Assembly (NCBI GenBank): GCA_030015575.1
Contig: JASDDO010000001.1
Span: 138,403,988-138,467,987 of the forward strand
Direction: 5' to 3'
Origin: Agapanthus africanus
Lineage: Eukaryota > Streptophyta > Magnoliopsida > Asparagales > Amaryllidaceae
Length of the DNA: 64,000 nt
The position numbers and the translations under genes are program-made. Under the pieces are notes generated by a model. It ran no database searches, was not told the DNA's origin, and saw only the letters and a list, made by a program, of their open reading frames with translations. Shown here one piece after another: positions 36,075-45,549 of this stretch. Every line of letters begins with the position of its first letter. Positions within the stretch are counted from its first letter, which is position 1.

Positions 36075-38224
36075 TGTAAGTCCATGCTACCTCTCCCGGT
36101 ACTTTCGGGCATGCGGAATTTGGTGAAAAACAATTTTCTAGAGACGGTAACATGGACTCAAAACCGGATCTTTGTTAAACATCTAACTAACAACCTAACT
36201 AGGAGTTGTTAACTACTCGGTTAGGGGGTTATACCTTTCTTTCTTGAACTCCTTCGTCTTCAAGCCTCGATGGTTGTCCGGATCGGCTTCACCCCGTCGT
36301 CTCCTTGCGCCGAAGATCGATCCACCTGAAAGCTTCTACCTTTGGCTTCTTCTTCGGTCTTTGAAGAAACTAGTTCACATGGTTTGCCAAACCTTATAAA
36401 CTAGAGTGAGTAGAGAAGAGTGTGTTGGGATTTTCTCTATGGTTCTTGGTTCTCAACCCATGAGACAAGTGAACCATAGACTAAAGAGAGGGAGAGCAAG
36501 AGGAAGAAAATGAGAGCTCAAGAACACAAGAGAGAGAGTGATAATGATAGAAAAAAAATGAGCAAGACTTTTTCTCACTTGGCTCTCATAATACAAAACC
36601 ATCATCACAAAAATAGTAATCAAGTATTGTGTAAATGGTTTAAGTCAAAATGGCTATATCATTTCATGCACTCATATTGCATATGAGAACAAGAAAGTGA
36701 AAAGTCTTTGCCATGAAATGATAGCCATTGTCATCATGATGGTCAACTAGTCCAACCTAGTCAACCGGTCAACAAAGTCAACAAGTCAACAAAGTCAACC
36801 CCTCAACAACCATGTCACCACAATACTTAATTAATATTATTGTTAATCATATATCATATTCTCATTAGGGTTAAGCAAAGAGTCAATTGTCAACAGTCAA
36901 CGGTCAACAACCCTAATGAGAATCCTCTGCCTCTGTCTCTCCGTCAACAGTGCATACACACCCGCATCCGCGTTACGAGGAACACGAATACAAACTGGCT
37001 AAAACCAATCCCAAAACGTACACTAGGATCTGGATTAAACCAAAGCCCGCTAGTGTTAACTGTCCGGACACTGTACGTGCACAAGTGCACGGATGTGACC
37101 GAACCCTGTCGCAAAACCATGCGACCTGTCGCAAAATGATGCGACCTCTACTCTTTTGCCTAAAGGCGAATAGCTTTCTGTGTGGGACTCTAAAGACTCG
37201 ACACTACGCTGGCAGTGGGTTTAACCACAGACCGCAAGCGGCACTAGCTGTGCGTAACGGTCCCCAGGTAGATGCCGACAAGAAGACTGACGAGGTGAAA
37301 CCCATCTGAACTCCTACTGAGCCTGAATGTGACAATCTCCGTACAGTCCGGTCTGTTCGTCCGATACATCGCATGGCGGGCCTAGGGGGCGGTAAACGTC
37401 AGTCCCCTAATAGCGGTACAAGTCGTGTCGGAGTGAAGCCCAATACACCCTGAGATAACACTGGAAGCCTACCAGTATATCTCGCTTGCCCTGGTCAGGG
37501 ACTACTCGTGTAATAGCTCTCCTAGACACAGCGCGATGTCAACCCCAATACCGGGAGAGACAAATCCTGTCTAACCATCACTGCCTCCAAGTGCTTCGGG
37601 ACTGCACCCAACTACTACCTGTTTGCACGACTCTTTTGAGCCGTGGTAGGGTAGTAATCAAAGTACAGTGGGAACACACTCGAGGAGAAGTGACAGTGTC
37701 AAGTCAGCGGACTAAGCTGTACTCATGTCACCTGGGAACTGATAACTGACGATAGGTATAATACCAACCGGTCAGTTCCCGATGAGTCCTGTCCAGTGTA
37801 CTCGTAACCCAACGAGCACCCGCATACTATCTCCAGTACGACGTACTGATGGCTGTGGGACAGACCATCTCCCACTCTGGGATGAGAAGCGCATGCGCTA
37901 GTCTACTCCGGAGTATCGATGCCCTGTCTCGATAGTCCTGCGACTAGGGACCTGTATAAGGATGTGCTTATAGATTACCCAGCCCCCACTAGTATGACTG
38001 CCATCACAACGCTGGTAATCAAGCAAAGATCCTAGGGGCTCCACTAATGTGTATAGGCGATATACTAAAATAAACACATGTACACATTGAAGTAGAAACA
38101 AACCAAGTAGCATACTACTATTTTGAGCAAGATTGTATATACAAGGTGAATATCCCAATCTTCCATTAAGTAATATACAAACTAGTATGATACAGTAATG
38201 GCCTCTAGGGTATATACACAAACA
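36075..38224 (-). repeat. 5' LTR of element C
   Basis: 2150 bp, plus-strand ends TGTAAGTCC...CAAACA. Partner of 27858-30008. Homologous hairpin segment at 37734-37780. Confidence 0.95.
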
Positions 38225-38229
38225 CTTAC
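38225..38229. other. Right target-site duplication of element C
   Basis: CTTAC, identical to 27853-27857. Confidence 0.9.
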
Positions 38230-39162
38230 CCACTATAAGGATAAGAACTTAACTTTGAATTGGGAAAAATGCCATTTCATTGTCCAAGAAGGTATTGTCC
38301 TTGGACATATCATTTCACGAAAAGGCATTGAGGCAGACAGAGCTAAAATAGATGCCATCTATAACCTTCCTCCTCCTAAATGCGTCAAAAATATACGATC
38401 ACTTCTTTGTCATGCAGGATTTTATAGGCGATTCATTAAGAACTTTAGTAAAATTGCTAGACCCTTAACTATCCTCTTGGCCAAGGATACGATATTTCAC
38501 TTTGATTCGGATTGCAAAGCTGCTTTAGAATCGCTTAAAAGTTCTCTCACTACAGCCCCGGTTCTATCATCTCCGGATTGGAACTACCCGTTCGAGCTTA
38601 TGTGTGATGCATCTGATTTTGCTATTGGTGCAGTTTTAGGACAGCACATTGATAAGATGCCACATGTAATTTACTATGCAAGTAGGACCTTGAACGATAC
38701 CCAAATTAATTATACAACTACTGAGAAAGAACGCTTGGCAGTTGTATTTTCATTAGAAAAATTCAGGCCCTACTTGATTGGCTCGCCTATAGCGGTTTAC
38801 ACCGATCACTCCGCCCTACGACATCTTTTATCGAAGAAGAATGTTAAAGCCATGCTTATACATTGGATTTTGTTGTTACAAAAGTTTGAACTTGTCATAC
38901 GAGACAAGAGTGGATGTGAAAACATAGCCGACCATCTTTCACGCATCTCTTCTTCACCAACATTGACCTTGTCAATAAACGACTCCTTTCCTGACGAACA
39001 ACTCTTGACCGTATCCTGCGATCCTTGGTTCATGGTTATTATGAATTATCTAGCGACGGGATTTACACCTAGCGATTGGTCGAAACAAGACAATCATCGA
39101 TTTCTATCACAAGTAAAACTTTTTTTCTGGGATGAACCTTATTGGTTTAAGTATTGTAACAA
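38230..39162 (+). pseudogene. Athila-type RT C-terminal part and RNase H
   Basis: Continues the frame broken at 27857: [40 protein letters not shown] (RT connection), then RNase H with [31 protein letters not shown] and [12 protein letters not shown], ending with the chromodomain-free linker DHLSRI. Integrase begins at [10 protein letters not shown] and is lost after about 39162. No stop from 38230 to the break. The host element was therefore fairly intact here when element C inserted. Confidence 0.92.
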
Positions 39163-39267
39163 TTCCAATTCTTGTGTACATACATTTGATTTAAAGTTAA
39201 TGTATACTTGGGTTATTTACTTTTCCTGTGAGTACTATAAGTATTTGATTTGCTTTTTAATAGCAAG
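39163..39267. other. Short AT-rich segment of unknown origin
   Basis: Lies between the truncated Athila integrase and the tRNA-like head. No recognised similarity. Confidence 0.4.
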
Positions 39268-39345
39268 AAGGAGCTTGTAGCTCATTGGTAAGACCTTGCA
39301 CTGCTGAACCAAAGCAATAGAGTTCAAATCCCATTAGCCACATTA
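39268..39345 (+). mobile_element. tRNA-derived SINE head (or tRNA pseudogene)
   Basis: Pol III A-box-like TAGCTCATTGG (39278-39288) and B-box-like GTTCAAATCC (39322-39331) sit at tRNA spacing, with GAGCTTGTAGCTC at the head and CTTGCACTGCTGAACCAAAG between, as in plant SINE heads. There is no proper anticodon stem-loop, so a functional tRNA is unlikely. The 3' end is unclear; AT-rich sequence follows. Confidence 0.45.
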
Positions 39346-39484
39346 TATTTTAAATTAATTTTCTTTTATATTTTTAGAAGCCCAAGAGTCTACACGTGCA
39401 TAACTCATAAAAACCAAAAGTCACATATATAACAAACTGGCCCTGGGGGTAGACAAATCGACGGGGGACAGGTGGCATCGAGAC

Positions 39485-39540
39485 CCGGCCCGACTCGGGC
39501 CGGCGGCGTGGCCGACTCGGCCAGCAGCGCCAGTCCGACC
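39485..39540. repeat. Cluster of GC palindromes centred on CGA-TCG
   Basis: CCGGCCCGACTCGGGCCGG (39485-39503), TGGCCGACTCGGCCA (39509-39523) and CCGACCGAGTCGG (about 39535-39547) are three successive perfect palindromes with 1-3 base centres in AT-rich surroundings. Confidence 0.8.
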
Positions 39541-39710
39541 GAGTCGGATCTCCGATTTCTCTTCATGACTCCTCTGCCTCTTGGTCTTCCCTTAACCCTT
39601 GTACACTTTAAAAACCCTGTATTATTACAGAGGAATTAAAATCCAATTAAAACCACTTTTAATACAATTTTCTCACATCCTTTCATCTAACCCTAACCCT
39701 AGTTTGTTCC

Positions 39711-39718
39711 TATAAATA
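39711..39718 (+). promoter_or_regulatory. TATA box of the gypsy LTR
   Basis: TATAAATA followed by ACC and a CT-rich region ending in AAAACTCTC-like leader sequence. Good match to a plant Pol II core promoter within an LTR. Confidence 0.5.
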
Positions 39719-42035
39719 CCACACCTAAACTCACCCCTCTTCACTTCCAAAATTCTGTCTAAACTCTCAAGAAAAATCTCTAGACCTTTGTGTGCAAGCG
39801 GAGTTAGCGAAGGGAGAAACTCTGGCGAACTTCCGAGGACGACCTTAGAAGCTTCCGGCAATGAAACGACGCACCGACACCTCCTTCAACACCCTCTTCC
39901 TCTTCTCTAACCTAAAAACAAGTAAGTCTCTCCTCCTTCTTCTATTTTCTATTCTTAAAACTCGTATTTCTAAAACCCGACGGAAGCGGAGTCAATCCGA
40001 CTTCCGATTCGGCTTCCTTTAAAAAGTCCAATTTTCTTAAATACCACAACACCATACTTGCATATCATGACTATTAATCATTAACAAGATATACTGAATA
40101 AGTTCCGGATCAAAAGAATTTCTATTTTAATTTTTATCGCAATTTTACAGAAAAATGCCATGTAGTTTAGTTTTGACATTAAACATCATAATTCCTTACT
40201 TTACCTTTAAATAGAACACAAGCTAATGACCTACTTCCTCACAACACTCATATGTAGCATAACACGATATCTTTCGGGAACATAGAATACGAGAAAACAT
40301 AACTTTACATATAAATACATTTTACTATTAAAATCGTTTTCTACAAGATTATGTATTTTTAAACAAATATTTGCAAAGCGCCGCTACAACCCATTTGGGG
40401 AACCTGTTCGGGATAGTGCGGATTATCGCACATTCTCCGGCTTAGTAGTGCGAGATGCTGACCTCCGCAAGGAGCATTCAGTCTCGAAAGATTTAAAAAT
40501 ACAAATATCTTAAGAAAATGAGATTTCTAGAAAAATAATAAATTAAAATTATTTTATATAAACAAATATATATGTATCATCAAAATATCTATTTTTTATT
40601 TAATACAAATATTGCAACTTTCCTAAATCGAAAGAATCAATTTACATGAAAATACCATGCAATTCCATACAAGTTTAATACTTTACAAATAAATACCATA
40701 TATTATGAAAAATACGTTTTATTCACTAGAAATGTCACATATATAAAATCTACATATATGAAAACCCTAAACATGATAATTAAATACTTGAGGTGTATTT
40801 TAAAAATTATACAAAATTATTTTTACATAAAACCCCTTCAAGTTTTATAAATTACAATAAGGAGCCTAGTAAATATAGGTTTAAGCGGGACCAGTCTCTT
40901 AAGTCTCAGGGAGCCGGAGATATGGGTGCTTTGCCTATTTATGGTAGACAACTTAATAAACGGTGTTATCAACACGGTAATCGTCTTTGAAAAAGACACA
41001 AATCCTGCCGCCCATCTGCAGCGGTTACCGATAACACCAAAACCTAATTCAGGATTTCAATTTCTTTTCTAATTGTTCTGACTCAGACCGAGTCACATTA
41101 TAAATAATCCGACTTGAATATTATTCAAGTACAAACTACAATTCAATATGAATCTATATAATCAATCTGTTCAATCTATTCAATCTGTATTGACCGAACC
41201 GAACCATGGATATACTTCCATTTATATGATTTTCCAATTACATCCATTTACTGATATCATGGTTTCGGCAAGTCATCCATCTATACAATTCAAATTACAA
41301 GACAATACAATATACAATACAATACATACAATACAATCAAGACATCGTGGAGTTTAAGGGGTAGATTGGTACGGAAGGTGTTAGAAGTGGCACGAGACTA
41401 CAAGATTTAAGACATCTAACCTGTATTCCATTGCTGTTGTAACATGGCATAAACAGTTCCTTGTACATTCCGTTCACCTTAGTCTTTAGTCTACTGAGAC
41501 TCTTCTCGTATACACTGGCATCCTTCTGTACCAAACTACAAACAACAGCGTTAACACTAAATACTACATTAACAATATAATACAACTTTAAAAATTATAC
41601 TCTTTCTGTCTATTCTATTTCTCCCTTATCTTTGGGACTTACCGAGCGATTGTTCGCTGAAGACATTCCTTCTCTTTCTTGTTTGGAATGTTGTCAGGTG
41701 ATTCGGACATTCAAGAGATCGAGCCCACCAGCGAGGACTTGAATCAGCTAGTCTACGACCCAGAGCCTTAAATTCATTATACACATTTCATTTCAGTACT
41801 TTCCATTTCTGTTATGCTACTGTTTAGGCATTGCTTTCATTCAAATGCATTTACTTTTCCATATACTGTAAAAGAATGTTAATAAATAAAGTTGTTGTTC
41901 ATTACATTTGTCTCTTGTATATATTCCTTTTATATTGCTTAGTTACGCTTAGCGTATTTACTTCTGAGTAAGTACGTAGCGGACTCATCGCGTCCTCTGC
42001 CCGTACACTGGGAAGCGGGGCGTGACGGGTTTTTT

Positions 42036-42057
42036 TGGTAGCCCATGCAGGTCAGAG
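42036..42057 (+). other. Primer-site-like sequence of the Tekay-like element
   Basis: TGGTAGCCCATGCAGGTCAGAGC can be read as a Met-type site (TGGTA...TCAGAGC) with 11 extra bases, or as a different primer. The first 15 bases recur (14 of 15) in the same position of the Cassandra element (44693-44707, minus). Confidence 0.45.
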
Positions 42058-42762
42058 CTGTATGGAACACTACCATGCAGTTCTGTTCTGTGTAAACAAC
42101 CTAAGAAATATAACACAAGAACCAGCAACTAAAACATTCTTTACAATTCATATTCCTTGAATCTTATCATTTCATAAACTTCGAATCTGTCCTAACCCAA
42201 ATTTTTCTTTCAAGCTTATGGATTCCCCAAATAACACCAGCACCAACTTCAACAACAATCCACCTCCACTACCGATTACACCTGCCGTAGCTGCTCCGAT
42301 CAATGAGCAGACGGTTCTGCTTGAGGCGATCCGCAGCCTCCTAGAAGGACAACAGCAGCAGATTGCTCTTTTAATGAATCGTCCCGAGGCAGAAGCACCT
42401 GGGGTGAAGCAATTCAGGGTTTTGCACTCCAAACAGTTCTCAGGAAAAGAGAGCCCTCTAGAAGCTGAGGAATGGGTTCAAAGCATCGAAGATGATCTTG
42501 CAGCAGCACAAGTACCAGAGATAGCTTGGGTCCGTGTTGCGAAATTGCAGCTCACGGACAATGCACGGGTCTAGTGGAAAGCGGAAGAAAGCCGTCTTGA
42601 TCAACCCATCGAATGGAAGACTTTCCGCGACATGTTCGACGCAAAATATTTCCTAGAGACTGCCAGGTTCGACATGGAACATCAGTTCATCCATCTGCAA
42701 CAAGGTTCAATGTGGACCAAGTCAGTAGATGAATATGACGCTGAGTTCACCATGCTCAGTCG

Positions 42763-42834
42763 GTAAGATGTGTCTCCATAATTCATTTTTTTCAATATAT
42801 CACATACTACACAGCTAACACAATACTATAACAG
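42763..42834 (+). other. GT-AG intron 1 in gypsy gag (72 bp)
   Basis: Donor CG|GTAAG, branch-like GCTAACAC about 20 bases before acceptor TAACAG|AT. Unspliced reading stops at TAA at the donor; spliced reading joins LSR to FAAHL without loss. AT-rich body, as plant introns are. Confidence 0.75.
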
Positions 42835-43481
42835 ATTTGCGGCACACCTGATACCGATGGATGAGATCAGAGCCCGTCGATTTCAACAAGATTTGGATTC
42901 GGAGATCCAGGCTGCACTAGCCACATGAGATTTTCTGACTCATGAATCGGCTCTGAAAGCTGCCCGCCGTTATGAGGCAGTGGTAAAGATGAGAGGCAGA
43001 TCTCAATTTGCTGAAGTTAAGCGCCCTGCCAACCAGATGGCAGGAGGAGCCTCATCAAGTCCACCATTTGTGCCAAGGAGACCGGGAGTACCGAACAACA
43101 GGCCCAGCCTAGCCTTTTGTAACTACTGCAAGAGAGCTGGACATATGATGAATGACTGCCGGCGAGCCAACCGTCTTTGCTTAGTCTGCGGCTCAGCTAC
43201 TCATGATATTGGGTCTTGTCCCCAAAGACACAACCCAATTGCGGCACCCAGGCCAGCAATCACTTACCCGCAGCGCCCAACCATCAAAGCACCTGCTCCG
43301 AGACTTGCACTAGCTGCTCCACCACCTAGAGGACCACCGACTGCACCTCCTCCTCGCCAGTTCCATCAAGCTCAACGGAACGTTCCGAGGAATGCTCCTC
43401 CGGCCAGGAGGAATGTACCATGGCGACAGACTTTCACGACGATCGTGGAAGAAGCTGAGGCCACTGGCCAAGTCATCACTG

Positions 43482-43569
43482 GTAACCCTTTCTTCTCAAA
43501 CTTTTCTTTCAGTCTTAACACCCATCTACATATTTTCCCTACACCTAAAATATATCTCACATACCTTAG
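43482..43569 (+). other. GT-AG intron 2 between gag linker and protease (88 bp)
   Basis: Donor G|GTAACC, acceptor CCTTAG|GT. Length 88 is not a multiple of three, so only spliced RNA keeps the frame, joining VITG to TILIASLPALALFDTGA. AT-rich, with CTTAAC as a possible branch site. Confidence 0.7.
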
Positions 43570-44242
43570 GTACAATCTTAATAGCCTCACTTCCTGCACT
43601 AGCACTCTTCGATACTGGAGCATCTCACTGCTTTATGTTGCAACGGTTCGTCCGACCTTATGTGATTCCAGTCACACAGCTTGTATCCAGTTGGAATGTC
43701 AGTTCAGGGAACGACGTTCTAAAGGCAATAATAGGATGCAGCTTGTGTCTAGTAGTCGTCTGCAGCAGAGAATTTTATGCTGACTTCAAGGTGCTAGACA
43801 TACCGAACTTCGATGTGGTTCTAGGTATGGATTGGTTCGGAACCTTCTATGCTACCATCGACTGTCATCAAAAGAGGGTAGTATTCGAGATTCCAGACCA
43901 TTCGGTCTTTTATTTCAAAAGTGGAGACCGTACCCTGGAGCTAAGTACTTATAAGGAGAAACCAAAGAAGGCAGTAATTGCAACAACTCAAGCGGAGGAA
44001 GAATCAAAGCCAGAAGTGGTTCGAGAGTTCGACGATGTGTTTCCTGACGATATATCAGATTTGCCTCTTGATCGAGCCCTTGAATTCAGCATTGATTTAG
44101 TACCTAGAGCACAACCGGTGATCAAAGCACCTTATCGATTAAGTCCGGAAGGCTTGAAAGAAGTCCGAACTCAATTGGACGAATTATTGACGAAATAATG
44201 GATTCATCCCAGCACTTCAAGTTAGGGATCACCAGTATTACC

Positions 44243-44634
44243 TGTAACGCCCCACGCCCCAGTACAGATGGTATTGTCCCCTTTGATCGAAACCGCACGA
44301 TTTTTCCCTTTAGAGCGAACCAGACCTGACCCGGGGCCACTTCCCAGGAGGTCACCCATCCCAAGACTTCCCTGGCCGGAGCACGCTTAACTACGGAGTT
44401 TTCAAGCTCCTATAGTTCCGGTTCACTTAAAAGGCGCCTCTGTAATTGAGGGTGGTATCATTATATTTATAATGCAGTTCGGTCCTCTTTCGGAATGTGC
44501 TTTAGGGACCCGATCCCATTGTTCTGAAATGGCTCCCTTACTCAGATCACTAAGATGTCCGCAACGGACCGCACTGAGTGTGGAAGTGCAGATCACCATG
44601 ATGTCTTAAGACCGCACTGCTCTGGCGTATTACA
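44243..44634 (-). repeat. Cassandra 3' LTR
   Basis: TGTAACGCCCC...GGCGTATTACA on the plus strand. Contains a 5S-like segment at 44341-44463. Confidence 0.9.
44341..44463 (-). ncRNA. 5S rRNA-derived Pol III unit in Cassandra LTR (left)
   Basis: The minus strand keeps box A (GTTAAGCGTGCT) and box C (GGATGGGTGACC) plus the CTCCTGGGAA 3' part of plant 5S rRNA. The 5' part is diverged (ATGATACCACC in place of GATCATACCAGC). A TATAAATAT stretch lies just upstream, as in plant 5S genes. Not a genuine 5S gene: it is embedded in an LTR and duplicated with it. Confidence 0.85.
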
Positions 44635-44645
44635 TTCCCCCCATC
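44635..44645 (-). other. Cassandra polypurine tract
   Basis: The minus strand reads TAGATGGGGGGAA directly before the 3' LTR start TGTAATACGCC. Confidence 0.7.
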
Positions 44646-44711
44646 TAAGAACAATGGCTCGTCCTCGAACTATAGACCTACTATTGAGGAAACTGCATGG
44701 GCCACCATAAA

Positions 44712-45104
44712 TGTAACGCCCCACGTTCCAGTACAGATGGTATTGTCTTCTTTGACCGAAACCACACGGTTTTTCCTTTTAGAGCAAACCTGACCCGACC
44801 ACGGACCACTTTCCAGGAGGTCACCCATCCCAAGACTTCCCTAGCCCGAGCACGCTTAATTAGGGAGTTGTCAAGCTCCTGTAGTTCCGGTTCACTTAAA
44901 AGGCGCCTCTGTAATTGAGAATGGTATCATTATATTTATAATGCAGTTCGGTCCTCTTTCGGAATGTGCTTTAGGGATCCGATCCCATTGTTCTGAAATG
45001 GCTCCCTCACTCAGATCACCAAGATGTCCGCAACAGACCACACTGAGTATGGACAGAGCAGATCACCATGTTGTCTTAAGACCGCACTGCTCTGGGGTAT
45101 TACA
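44712..45104 (-). repeat. Cassandra 5' LTR
   Basis: Second copy of the LTR, clearly diverged from the first by many substitutions, so the insertion is old. Confidence 0.9.
44811..44932 (-). ncRNA. 5S rRNA-derived Pol III unit in Cassandra LTR (right)
   Basis: Same architecture as 44341-44463; box C (GGATGGGTGACC) is kept, box A (ATTAAGCGTGCT) has one change and the linker reads CTAATTAAGC. The upstream TATAAATATAATGATACC is kept. Confidence 0.8.
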
Positions 45105-45549
45105 CTACCAGTTTATTAATAGTCTCGAACGTGTTTTGAGATTAGATTAACAATTGTTTTGGTAAAGGCTAGACATGAATAGAGGTCAATGAAAAATAAG
45201 GGTTAAGAGTACGAACCATATTCCCTCCAAAAACCCTAATCTTCATTCACTACTATCAATCTAGTTTTAAATCTATTAAAAGATAAAATGAGTCATTTTT
45301 AATTAATCATCCGTTACTACTAAATTCTATGAACTCTACAAGCCTCTTCTTCATAAATTCTACATCCGTGTTCAACATAAATCTAAAAACTATTCTCTCT
45401 ATTTTCAATCAACTCGTCTAAAGCAAGTAAAAGGTTCGACATTTTTCTGAGAACGACCTATACTCATCCCGGCTAGCTACGAGCGACACCGTTATTGATT
45501 GCGGTTAACTATACTTCACACAACACTTCTTTCGTAAACATACCAATCA
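45105..45549 (+). repeat. Athila-type LTR, 3' end fragment
   Basis: Aligns with 22848-23297 of the Athila 5' LTR (shared TTTATTAATAGTCT, AGATTAGATTAACAATTG, CATATTCCCTCC) and ends at the same CCAATCA, but no primer site follows. This is the expected end of a 3' or solo LTR. Confidence 0.8.

Larger units (their letters stand above)
27858..38224 (-). mobile_element. Copia element C, near-complete young insertion
   Basis: Full structure on the minus strand: 5' LTR 36075-38224, primer site 36061-36073, leader 33973-36060, gag-pol 30023-33972, polypurine tract 30009-30021, 3' LTR 27858-30008. Flanked by the 5-bp duplication CTTAC, it splits an Athila RT exactly. By eye the LTRs differ at roughly 45 of 2150 positions (about 2%), so the insertion is recent compared with its neighbours. 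Long LTRs and Met-tRNA priming fit the Tork/Angela-like copia group, an inference only. Confidence 0.95.
39346..42027 (+). repeat. Probable 5' LTR of a Tekay/Del-like gypsy element (left end uncertain)
   Basis: The right end is taken at GGGGCGTGACG (42017-42027), a typical gypsy LTR end, followed by a primer-site-like sequence and gag. It contains a GC-rich palindrome cluster (39485-39540), a TATAAATA box (39711) and a pyrimidine-rich region with AAGTAAGTC near 39925. The left boundary could not be seen. Confidence 0.5.
42218..44242 (+). pseudogene. Tekay/Del-like gypsy gag-protease with two introns, truncated in RT
   Basis: Start MDSPNNTS at 42218. Gag core follows (FSGKESPLEAEEWVQSIE; then WKTFRDMFDAKYF and VDEYDAEFTMLSR). 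The frame continues across an intron at 42763-42834 into FAAHLIPMDEIRARRF. Two zinc knuckles lie about 43119-43227 (CNYCKRAGHMMNDC and CLVCGSATHDIGSC), then a Pro/Arg-rich linker. A second intron at 43482-43569 leads into protease LFDTGASHC, VVLGMDWF, and the RT start YRLSPEGLKEVRTQLDELL. Nonsense codons at 42572-42574 (TAG), 42926-42928 (TGA) and 44196-44198 (TAA). Cut at 44242 by Cassandra or a deletion. Confidence 0.85.
44243..45104 (-). mobile_element. Cassandra TRIM retrotransposon
   Basis: Two direct LTRs of 392 and 393 bp (44243-44634, 44712-45104) around a 77-bp internal region with no coding capacity. The LTRs carry 5S rRNA sequence on the minus strand, diagnostic of Cassandra. On the minus strand the order is LTR, primer-site-like TGGTGGCCCATGCAG, spacer, polypurine tract, LTR. 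Flanks TTACC/CTACC match at 4 of 5 bases. As a non-autonomous element it relies on proteins of other retrotransposons. Confidence 0.92.

Noticed and set aside
39268-39345. Functional tRNA gene
   Set aside because: A and B boxes are present but acceptor and anticodon stems do not form.
39163-42027. Host gene upstream of the TATA box at 39711
   Set aside because: The TATA box fits an LTR promoter leading into gypsy gag, and no non-element ORF follows.
42172-42432. Minus-strand ORF with Cys-rich stretch
   Set aside because: Opposite-strand shadow of the gypsy gag start.
43372-43623. Minus-strand ORF of 83 codons
   Set aside because: Shadow of the gypsy gag-protease region on the other strand.
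44341-44463. 5S rRNA gene
   Set aside because: The match is inside a Cassandra LTR, partly diverged, and present in both LTRs; it is not a member of a 5S array.
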